From Candidatus Woesebacteria bacterium (GTDB taxonomy: Bacteria > Patescibacteriota > Microgenomatia > UBA1406 > GWC2-37-13), in the NCBI GenBank assembly GCA_017993865.1, contig JAGOLU010000011.1:1-15307 (forward strand): a stretch of DNA of 15,307 nucleotides, given 5' to 3'. The translations under genes were made by a program, and so were the position numbers. Under the pieces are notes generated by a model. It searched no databases and had not been told where the DNA came from. It worked only from the letters and a program-made list of their open reading frames with translations. Of this stretch, positions 6,820 through 12,668 are shown one piece after another. Within the stretch, counting starts at the first letter, position 1; every line of letters starts with the position of its first letter.

Positions 6820-7290
6820 ATGAAAAGACTCTATTATGCTTTTATCATATGTTATGTGATTGTAACCTTTTCGGTCGGGTTCATTTCCTCAAATATCATC
6901 CCTGGCACTCACTTCTACACAAACACATCAGGGTCCATGAGTCCAATTATTGACACAGGTAGTCTAATCATGGTAAATACAAAGAGCTCATACGCAATTG
7001 GGGACATTGTCTCGTATAACACTCTCATTGAAGGTAAGGAAACCGTGGTGACTCATCGCATTGTGGGTTATGGTGGTAATGTATATATCACTAAAGGCGA
7101 CGCAAACACCGCAATCGATAGAGAGGTAATTGTTCCGAGGCTCATAGTTGGTAAGGTGGTGCTTATCGTTCCTGTTGTCGGCTATGCAATAACCATAATA
7201 AAAAGTCCTATCGGGATACTCTTTTTCATCCTTATTCCCGCCTCTGGTATAATACTCTCTGAGGTCATTTCAATATTGAAATCTTTGTGA
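6820..7290 (+). CDS. Second SipW/ER-type signal peptidase I
   Basis: A second, clearly different S26B signal peptidase of 156 residues. Membrane segments lie at about 5-23 and 106-150. The catalytic serine is Ser39 in N-T-S-G-S-M-S-P, and His79 in V-V-T-H-R-I-V is the general base. T-K-G-D-A-N (91-96) repeats the box seen in the first peptidase, with Asp94 and Asp100 as candidate acidic residues. Outside these boxes the two enzymes share little, so this is not a recent duplication. I chose ATG 6820; an in-frame GTG at 6814, 2 nt after the previous stop, would add two residues. It is the last gene of the cassette, and by position probably processes the second exported protein. Confidence 0.9.
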   Translation: MKRLYYAFIICYVIVTFSVGFISSNIIPGTHFYTNTSGSMSPIIDTGSLIMVNTKSSYAIGDIVSYNTLIEGKETVVTHRIVGYGGNVYITKGDANTAIDREVIVPRLIVGKVVLIVPVVGYAITIIKSPIGILFFILIPASGIILSEVISILKSL

Positions 7291-7335
7291 ACACGATGCT
7301 TTTACCGCCGATGTTCAGATCTCAACAATCACCCT

Positions 7336-7905
7336 ATGAAAGTTTACTTCACTGCATCTCTGCGAGGCACACAATTCTACGAGCAATACTATCTGAAAAT
7401 ATATAATGCAATTGAAAAGCTAGGGCACACAAATTTGGATGATGAGATTTTCACGCTAAACAGAACCAAATACTATAGCGAACTTGAAACCATGGGTCGT
7501 CAAGCTGATCTAGTGCTCTACAAGAAAAAAATGAAGCAACTTCAACAAGCAGATGTCTGTGTGTTTGAGGTCTCACTACATAGCTTATCTATTGGATTCC
7601 AAATCGAGAAGGCGATTCACTACCTGAAACCAACCATAGTGCTCTATCTCGAAGAAAATAAACCTTACTTTCTCGATGGTATTGAGGATGAGAAGTTTAT
7701 ACTTCGATCATATAACGACAGCAACATTCAAGAAGTCCTCAAAGAGTGTTTCGATATTGCTCAAAAAAAGAAAGAGCAACGATTTAACTTTTTCCTCAGC
7801 CCAGAATTGCTTAACTATCTCGAGTCAGCCTCAAAGAAGAAAGGTTCTACGAAGTCTAACTACATCAGAAATCTGCTTGAAAAAGATAGGGACGAGGGGC
7901 ATTAA
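7336..7905 (+). CDS. Nucleoside deoxyribosyltransferase-like protein with C-terminal ribbon-helix-helix
   Basis: A 189-residue protein of two parts. Residues 1-140 look like the nucleoside 2-deoxyribosyltransferase/DNPH1 (Rcl) Rossmann-like fold: the K-V-Y-F-T-A-S-L-R-G opening matches the K-I-Y-F-x-G-S-x-R-G phosphate-binding start, and D-V-C-V-F-E-V-S...S-I-G-F-Q-I-E-K-A matches the A-D-V-V-V-A-E-V-x...G-V-G-Y-E-I-G-x-A block, where a Glu is catalytic in known enzymes. Residues 149-187 (R-F-N-F-F-L-S strand, PELLNYLESASKKKG helix, STKSNYIRNLLEKD helix) look like an Arc/MetJ/CopG ribbon-helix-helix domain, which binds DNA as a dimer. The function is not known: nucleotide salvage or hydrolysis, or a nucleotide sensor that regulates transcription. 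It ends by overlapping the convergent methyltransferase by 4 nt. Confidence 0.7.
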   Translation: MKVYFTASLRGTQFYEQYYLKIYNAIEKLGHTNLDDEIFTLNRTKYYSELETMGRQADLVLYKKKMKQLQQADVCVFEVSLHSLSIGFQIEKAIHYLKPTIVLYLEENKPYFLDGIEDEKFILRSYNDSNIQEVLKECFDIAQKKKEQRFNFFLSPELLNYLESASKKKGSTKSNYIRNLLEKDRDEGH

Positions 7906-8816
7906 GCCTTTCGTACATCACAGATGAACCATGCATGAGGTCCCGTATGCAACATTTTTGTGCTGAATAACGATGGGATGACTTTCGATATGGTCAAACT
8001 GGTTTTCTTAAATATTCTACCCCAGCCACCAACCGTCCTGAATGCGAATGGGAACTCGATAAAAGAAAGTCCCTGCGTTATATAGTTTCCGAAAAAGTCC
8101 ATCAAGGCGAGAAACTGCAACTTCTCCGTGTGTGAGAAGCGAAAGTACTGCTCTAACAAATTGTTCTTTGGATCTCTGAGTAATGGTTGTTCGTCGAATA
8201 GCTCTAAAATCACATCTTCTTTAATGAGCACTCGCTTACTCGTATTCCGCACGATTGAACGGATTGTTGACTCGATTTTCCGTGCATCAATATGGTGCAA
8301 GACAGATTTGATGATCGTTGTATCGAAAAGTTGCGTATGCGACGGAGGAGATATGTAGTCCTTGAGCGGGAGAAAGTGTATATTTTTCGCAGCATCTACA
8401 CGATAGTCTTTTGTGTCTGTTCCACTAACGTCGTACCCTTTTCGAGAAATGTATGTGGCGAATAATCCATCACCACAACCAAAATCCATTATCTTATTCC
8501 CCCTCAAATATTTCTTAATTTGCGAGAACTCATATTGAGGTTTATCCTCTCTTTTATAGTGTCCATACAGTTTTTTATACTTAGTATTCAGAATAAGCCG
8601 GGCTCGAGCACTCACGCTCACTTTTTTCAGAGTCACGGTATTCATTTTTGCTTTCTGGCTCAGCACTAAACGGTCGATAATAATATCTGTGACGCTCAGA
8701 ATCTTTTCTGATTCAGAGCCCAGACACGCACCATAACTAGAGTAAATAGCACAGCGTAAAAGCCTCACTACCTTTTTGTTGCGTAAGGCGCGACACACAT
8801 AAGTCAATTTTTGCAT
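7902..8816 (-). CDS. Class I SAM-dependent methyltransferase, substrate unknown
   Basis: Predicted cytoplasmic methyltransferase of 304 residues. Motif I is K-I-M-D-F-G-C-G-D-G (about 108-117), the SAM-binding glycine loop, followed by the acidic residue of motif II in D-V-S-G-T-D. F-D-T-T-I-I-K-S-V-L-H-H-I (around 163-176) is motif IV with the H-H-I seen in small-molecule and lipid methyltransferases. The C-terminal third contains a hydrophobic, aromatic stretch (about 235-285) that may shape a substrate site. The substrate cannot be read from sequence. The frame starts at 8816, where a promoter-like TTGATA-17-TATATA ends only 2 nt before the ATG; the true start could be lower, for example ATG 8645, which still keeps the whole domain. 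Confidence 0.8.
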   Translation of the reverse strand: MQKLTYVCRALRNKKVVRLLRCAIYSSYGACLGSESEKILSVTDIIIDRLVLSQKAKMNTVTLKKVSVSARARLILNTKYKKLYGHYKREDKPQYEFSQIKKYLRGNKIMDFGCGDGLFATYISRKGYDVSGTDTKDYRVDAAKNIHFLPLKDYISPPSHTQLFDTTIIKSVLHHIDARKIESTIRSIVRNTSKRVLIKEDVILELFDEQPLLRDPKNNLLEQYFRFSHTEKLQFLALMDFFGNYITQGLSFIEFPFAFRTVGGWGRIFKKTSLTISKVIPSLFSTKMLHTGPHAWFICDVRKA

Positions 8817-8834
8817 AATATATACATACTAGAG

Positions 8835-8866
8835 CAATGTGTATCAAATGACAATGAGTATCAAAT
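8835..8866 (-). repeat. Tandem 15-bp direct repeats upstream of the methyltransferase, possible operator
   Basis: Two copies, 8835-8849 and 8852-8866, differ at one base and start 17 bp apart. Each includes minus-strand TTGATA. The copy nearer the gene supplies a possible -35 (8847-8842) with a 17-nt spacer to TATATA (8824-8819). The near two-turn spacing on the same strand suits a dimeric regulator or duplicated promoter element. Confidence 0.45.
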
Positions 8867-8893
8867 ATGTAAGTTAGTACACATAATACTCTG

Positions 8894-8923
8894 TTGCACT
8901 GCCGTGAGAATTTCTGCTATGAT
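8894..8923 (+). promoter_or_regulatory. Extended -10 promoter of the small exported helical protein
   Basis: TTGCAC (8894-8899), an 18-nt spacer ending in TGC, and TATGAT (8918-8923), giving an extended -10. The predicted leader to ATG 8955 is about 25 nt. Confidence 0.45.
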
Positions 8924-8954
8924 GACCTAACGTTATCAGTTACGCAATATTATT

Positions 8955-9401
8955 ATGAAATATGCTCACATTACCATCGTGACGACAGCACTGCTCGTTA
9001 TGCCTTTTGCTTTTGTTCGTGCCGAGAGCACATCTGGAGAAGTGGTCACCCCTCAAAAGGTGATAAGAAAGGATGTTCAAGAAATGAGAAAAGATATACG
9101 AGAAGAACGAGAAGGAATTGTGGAAGAGAATAGAGAAATGAGGCGAGTAACAGTAGAAGAAAACAAAATGGAGCGGGAAAAATTTAGGGAAGAGACCCAG
9201 CTTCAGATGGAGGGAAAAACTGCAGAAGAGAGGAAAATGCTTAGGCCCACCATTGTCCAAGAACGCAAAGATATGGTCGAGGCGAACAAAGTTCAACGAC
9301 AAGATTTGCGGGCAACCATTGCAACCAAGATGCAAACCTTCCGTCAGTCGGTCGCTACTCGTTGGCAAAGCCTCTGGTCATCGATCTTTGGCAAGAGATA
9401 A
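8955..9401 (+). CDS. Small exported, highly charged helical protein, unknown function
   Basis: Not assigned to a known family. Of 148 residues, 1-23 form a signal peptide with a hydrophobic core and a likely A-x-A-type cleavage site (V-R-A then E24). Residues about 35-125 are almost entirely Arg, Lys, Glu, Met and Gln with few breakers, as expected for a long helix or coiled coil, with approximate repeats such as E-x-R-K-D and V-E-E-N. The C-terminus (130-148) is amphipathic with three tryptophan/phenylalanine positions and a basic end. It could be a periplasmic/surface scaffold or a chaperone-like helix. It is monocistronic: it faces a convergent tRNA gene 42 nt away, with no strong terminator visible. 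Confidence 0.75.
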   Translation: MKYAHITIVTTALLVMPFAFVRAESTSGEVVTPQKVIRKDVQEMRKDIREEREGIVEENREMRRVTVEENKMEREKFREETQLQMEGKTAEERKMLRPTIVQERKDMVEANKVQRQDLRATIATKMQTFRQSVATRWQSLWSSIFGKR

Positions 9402-9442
9402 CTAAATCTCAAGTAGTCTTATGGGAGTGCTTTTTGCATGTG

Positions 9443-9526
9443 TCCAGAGGGGAGGATTCGAACCTCCGTAGGGAAATTCCCGACAGATTTACAGTCTGTT
9501 GCGATTGGCCACTCCGCCACCTCTGG
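9443..9526 (-). tRNA. tRNA-Tyr (anticodon GTA)
   Basis: Read on the minus strand it folds as a class II tRNA of 84 nt. The acceptor stem CCAGAGG (9526-9520) pairs with CCTCTGG (9450-9444), with discriminator A at 9443. The anticodon arm is ACAGA / CTGTAAA / TCTGT with GTA at 9492-9490. The long variable arm GGGAA/TTCCC is the mark of bacterial tRNA-Tyr. The T arm is GGAGG TTCGAAT CCTCC. The 3' CCA is not encoded, since CAC follows the discriminator, so a CCA-adding enzyme is needed. Confidence 0.96.
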
Positions 9527-9580
9527 TTATTTTTGTCTTATCTCCTCTTACTGTTTACTGTGACTCGTTTTTCAGTTAGT

Positions 9581-9586
9581 ATTATA
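9581..9586 (-). promoter_or_regulatory. Consensus -10 box of the tRNA-Tyr gene
   Basis: Minus-strand TATAAT at 9586-9581, a perfect -10, about 55 nt upstream of the tRNA 5' end. No good -35 is seen at normal spacing. The same bases overlap a plus-strand TATTAT (9580-9585) just before ATG 9589 of the next gene, so the two transcripts may start almost back to back. Confidence 0.4.
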
Positions 9587-9588
9587 GC

Positions 9589-10758
9589 ATGACACTTACC
9601 GAGCTGGCATACTACATTCGCAAATATTCTCCACTTGCCATCCTTGGGATAATCATCCTGCTTATTCTCTATCTCACGCTTAAAATTGTCGAAATAACTA
9701 TTCCTACATCGCCTGTTGTCGTCGTCCCTACTCCCACCCCCGCCTTCGGCCAACTCCCCCCTATCGCACTAGACAGCGCTGCAACACTTCCCACCAATGT
9801 TGAGTATGTGATGAACACGGTAGAAGGAGTTCCGTTGACAGCGACTTCATCAGCACGCATCTACTTCATCCCCAAAAAAACGCCAAACCTGGGGTTCAGA
9901 GAGAAAGCTGGGGTTTTGGCAAAAGCACTCAATTTTGATGAAGGAACAACCACAAGCAAACTTGATGCCGGATCAGATCTCTACACACTTGTCGATCGGA
10001 CCAAGCGACTTATCGTCGATATAGATAATTTTAATTACACATACTCTCAAGAATTCGATGCAGAAACGCGCCAGTTCCTCTCCAGTATGTCTATGCCCGA
10101 CGAGGATAGAATTGTGAGTAAGGGGCAAGAGATTCTCCGATCGCTCAACAGATATCCTCCCGATCTCGCACAAGGGATACAAACCATTAGCTATATAGCA
10201 TACAAAGAAGCATCAGGTTCAGCTCAGGCCTCAGCCGACCTTGTGCAAGACCCACAAGCGGCAAACATGGTTGCGGTAGATTTCTTTTCTCCTCAACTCA
10301 ATGGGCTCGATACCGTCACCGAAGATTTCGTGAGCTCACCAAACCGTGTTGTATTCATCCCGCAAAGCAACGCCACCGACTTTGTCGTCAAGGCTCAAGT
10401 GGCTGTTTTCGAGCGATCCGAGGATCAAAACAGCAACTATCCACTCAAGACCGGTGACCAAGTATTTCAAGATTTGCATGACGCGAAAGGATTTTTGGTG
10501 CAAGGAGCAGATCGGATTGGTGGTAGGACTCGTATAAACATTAATCGGATGTACCTCGCCTATCTTATCCCTGGGTACTACACAACCTATATTCAACCAG
10601 TATATGTCTTTATTGGAGAGGACAACTTCGTTGCTTATGTTCCTGCCGTTGCAGATGCGTGGACACAGGGGGGGCAAACCGCTGTATCTACCACGCCTGA
10701 AGCCGTAGTCCCAACCGATCCTCCCAGCCCCACTCCCATCTCAATTCCGGTGAGGTAA
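9589..10758 (+). CDS. Single-pass membrane-anchored protein, unknown function
   Basis: Not assigned to a known family. Of 389 residues, about 15-35 form one membrane helix (LAILGIIILLILYL), so most of the protein is probably outside the cell. A Pro/Thr/Val-rich linker follows (40-58), then a long mixed alpha/beta region with two parts: about 70-200 (A-R-I-Y-F-I-P near 88-94) and about 215-365. A low-complexity Pro/Thr/Ser tail (about 366-389) ends the protein. The start is close to a plus-strand -10-like box, which would make the mRNA leaderless or put the true start slightly later. The glycosyltransferase gene follows after 65 nt with its own promoter-like sequence. A cell-envelope role is inferred from topology only. 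Confidence 0.75.
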   Translation: MTLTELAYYIRKYSPLAILGIIILLILYLTLKIVEITIPTSPVVVVPTPTPAFGQLPPIALDSAATLPTNVEYVMNTVEGVPLTATSSARIYFIPKKTPNLGFREKAGVLAKALNFDEGTTTSKLDAGSDLYTLVDRTKRLIVDIDNFNYTYSQEFDAETRQFLSSMSMPDEDRIVSKGQEILRSLNRYPPDLAQGIQTISYIAYKEASGSAQASADLVQDPQAANMVAVDFFSPQLNGLDTVTEDFVSSPNRVVFIPQSNATDFVVKAQVAVFERSEDQNSNYPLKTGDQVFQDLHDAKGFLVQGADRIGGRTRININRMYLAYLIPGYYTTYIQPVYVFIGEDNFVAYVPAVADAWTQGGQTAVSTTPEAVVPTDPPSPTPISIPVR

Positions 10759-10762
10759 ATTA

Positions 10763-10791
10763 TTGAGAAACCACAAACCTCATGATATCCT
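10763..10791 (+). promoter_or_regulatory. Promoter-like sequence before the PMT-like glycosyltransferase
   Basis: TTGAGA (10763-10768), a 17-nt spacer, then TATCCT (10786-10791). The leader to ATG 10824 would be about 26 nt and includes the AGAGGGA Shine-Dalgarno-like stretch at 10814-10820. Confidence 0.4.
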
Positions 10792-10823
10792 TTCCCTCAA
10801 TGACTACAGCTAAAGAGGGATTC

Positions 10824-12113
10824 ATGAAGAAGGTGTTTCGCTTTTTCCGCACTCATTATGTTTTGATAACGTTCTTAATCTTGCTTCTCATCGGGATGTA
10901 CCTGCGTTTTTGGAATATAGCAAACACATTCGAATATGGGTGGGATCAAACCCGAGATGCATGGAAAGTGCGAGATATTCTTACCGGCACCCTCGTGCTC
11001 AATGGTCCGCGCACTGGAGTAGGACATTTTAATCTCGGGCCGGTGTGGTACTACTATTTGGCACCTTTCTATTTTCTGACACGACTTGACCCAATCGCAG
11101 CTCAGTATGGAAATATGCTGGTGAATTTTTTCAATTTCATCGCATTTTTTTGGGTAACAAAGAGAATATTCGGTAGTAAATTCGCTTTGGTCGCCACATC
11201 TATGTACACCGTAAGCGGATATCTTATTGAGATAAATCGGACGCCATGGAATGTATCTCCTGTGCTTGGAGTAAGTGCGCTTATTTTTTATTGTTTGCAT
11301 GAAATAGTGATTCATAACAAACACAAACTCATGCTTCCCCTCATGTTCCTCACAGGGTTGTTTTTGCATCTTCATTTTGCATTTGTGTTCCTTCCACCTA
11401 TCATCTTTTTATCGCTCCTTCTCGCAAAACAAAAGAGGAAAGTGATTCGATGGGGATTGTACGGCCTGCCATTATTTGTGTTGTGGACACTACCCCTGAT
11501 CTTCCTCGATATTGAATGGAAGGGTGGAAATACGAATATGTTTCAGAGCTTTTTGAAAGACTACTTTATTGATGGATTCCATTTCCGGTTCTTCATGATT
11601 AGGATACACGATGCATTTATTCAGTATCAGCAGGTGCTCGCTATTGCGCATACTATGGCATGGGCAAAGTTTGTGGTCCCCGTCATCTTCGTCTTGGTCA
11701 CCCTTACAGAACGGGGTAAAGCTCTCGCGAGAAACGCCCTTATGCTTTTTTGGTTTTTGGTACCGGCTGTAGTCTATAGCTTTTATGCAGGAACAACGTC
11801 TGAATATTATGTCTTGCTCAATGCGCCTATGGTTATTTATTGCGTTGTCTACCTTGTGCAAAAGCTCTATCGATTCAAGAAGATTCCAAAATATCTCGTG
11901 TTGTTGGTTGCTATCGTCGCTTTCGGCTACTACACCTATCATACCTCCAGCAACCAGTGGATCAAAGCAAGCTATGGCGGTCTCGCAAAACAAAAAGAAG
12001 AAACACGGAAATGCATTCAGAGTGGGTGTGTTAAGGAATACAATGAGGGCTTTATCGACTCATACTTGTACAGCATCTGGACTGACCCGAAGTATAAAAA
12101 CTATCCCTTCTGA
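10824..12113 (+). CDS. PMT/ArnT-like polyprenyl-phosphate-dependent glycosyltransferase (GT39/GT83-like)
   Basis: Integral membrane GT-C glycosyltransferase of 429 residues, likely to move a sugar from a polyprenyl-phosphate carrier to a protein or lipid outside the membrane. The first helix lies at about 12-28. The first external loop carries E-Y-G-W-D-Q-T-R-D-A-W, where Asp41 or Asp45 is the candidate catalytic acid typical of PMT_2 enzymes, followed by G-P-R-T-G and G-P-V-W-Y-Y-Y-L-A-P-F-Y (about 61-83). Around ten hydrophobic helices follow, with a soluble C-terminal end (about 380-429). The acceptor is unknown. The frame is open from 10782, but ATG 10824 has an AGAGGGA Shine-Dalgarno-like sequence five nt from the GAGG core and sits just before the first helix. 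It overlaps the convergent small gene by 13 nt. Confidence 0.82.
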   Translation: MKKVFRFFRTHYVLITFLILLLIGMYLRFWNIANTFEYGWDQTRDAWKVRDILTGTLVLNGPRTGVGHFNLGPVWYYYLAPFYFLTRLDPIAAQYGNMLVNFFNFIAFFWVTKRIFGSKFALVATSMYTVSGYLIEINRTPWNVSPVLGVSALIFYCLHEIVIHNKHKLMLPLMFLTGLFLHLHFAFVFLPPIIFLSLLLAKQKRKVIRWGLYGLPLFVLWTLPLIFLDIEWKGGNTNMFQSFLKDYFIDGFHFRFFMIRIHDAFIQYQQVLAIAHTMAWAKFVVPVIFVLVTLTERGKALARNALMLFWFLVPAVVYSFYAGTTSEYYVLLNAPMVIYCVVYLVQKLYRFKKIPKYLVLLVAIVAFGYYTYHTSSNQWIKASYGGLAKQKEETRKCIQSGCVKEYNEGFIDSYLYSIWTDPKYKNYPF

Positions 12114-12535
12114 TTCTTACTGACTCTTAGATACCTCTCTTTGAGAGCTTGTTCGTCTCCATATTTTACGAAAGATTCTTCGTGCTCTGGCGCGATATAG
12201 CCGCGGTCTTCCAGATGAGCTATCGCACAAAAGTGCTCTTCAGTTCTGCCAGCGATAACCGAGGCATAATGGAGCCATCCATTAACATACCCACAATAGG
12301 CACATCCAATCCTCTCAGCCCATGTGAGGTATGGAAGTTTTGTTCTATCGATGACTCGAATATATTTAGCTCTATCAACGAGAGGAATACCGTATATCGG
12401 GAATGCTACGCGGTGGTAGATCTCTATAATTATGTCAGCGAAAAACACGGGAAAGAAAACTAACCATATGAGCGGATCAGCAACCAAACGCCTTAAAAGA
12501 AGGCTGTTTGATTTGTATGGCTTGATCAGATACAT
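12101..12535 (-). CDS. Small conserved membrane protein with CxxC...CxxxH motif
   Basis: A 144-residue protein without an assigned function. The N-terminal part has one hydrophobic segment (about 20-40). Next is Y-L-T-W-A-E-R-I-G-C-A-Y-C-G-Y-V-N-G-W (69-87) and R-T-E-E-H-F-C-A-I-A-H (97-107). C78-x2-C81 with C103-x3-H107 could bind zinc, iron or another metal, or C78/C81 could form a redox pair. I recall uncharacterised bacterial proteins with a similar C-x-Y-C-x-Y-V-N-G and T-E-x-x-x-C-x-I-x-H layout, but cannot name the family. A promoter ends five nt before the ATG, so the mRNA may be leaderless. It converges with the glycosyltransferase, overlapping it by 13 nt. Confidence 0.75.
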   Translation of the reverse strand: MYLIKPYKSNSLLLRRLVADPLIWLVFFPVFFADIIIEIYHRVAFPIYGIPLVDRAKYIRVIDRTKLPYLTWAERIGCAYCGYVNGWLHYASVIAGRTEEHFCAIAHLEDRGYIAPEHEESFVKYGDEQALKERYLRVSKNQKG

Positions 12536-12540
12536 AGGTA

Positions 12541-12568
12541 AGTATAGTAATTATTATTGATCCCTCAA
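12541..12568 (-). promoter_or_regulatory. Promoter of the small CxxC membrane protein
   Basis: Minus-strand TTGAGG (12568-12563), a 16-nt spacer and TATACT (12546-12541). The -10 ends five nt before ATG 12535, so transcription would start at or next to the start codon. Confidence 0.5.
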
Positions 12569-12615
12569 TTCTATCACGCACTCTACCTGATTCAATTGGG
12601 CATTCTGTAAAAATA

Positions 12616-12641
12616 TACCCCGAGTCTATCGACTCGGGGTA
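12616..12641 (-). terminator. Rho-independent terminator of groES-groEL
   Basis: A perfect 11-bp G/C-rich stem (12616-12626 with 12631-12641) around a 4-nt loop. On the minus strand it is followed by a TATTTTTA tail (12615 downward). It lies 28 nt after the groEL stop and separates it from the next minus-strand gene. Confidence 0.85.
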
Positions 12642-12668
12642 TTGAGCGTATCGTATCAATTTCTGAGA

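Noticed and set aside
9362..9592. Plus-strand frame of 76 codons over tRNA-Tyr
   Set aside because: It runs through the tRNA gene antisense and starts inside another coding region.
12149..12463. Plus-strand frame of 104 codons opposite the small CxxC membrane protein
   Set aside because: The minus-strand frame has the conserved Cys/His block, a membrane helix and a promoter; the plus frame has none.
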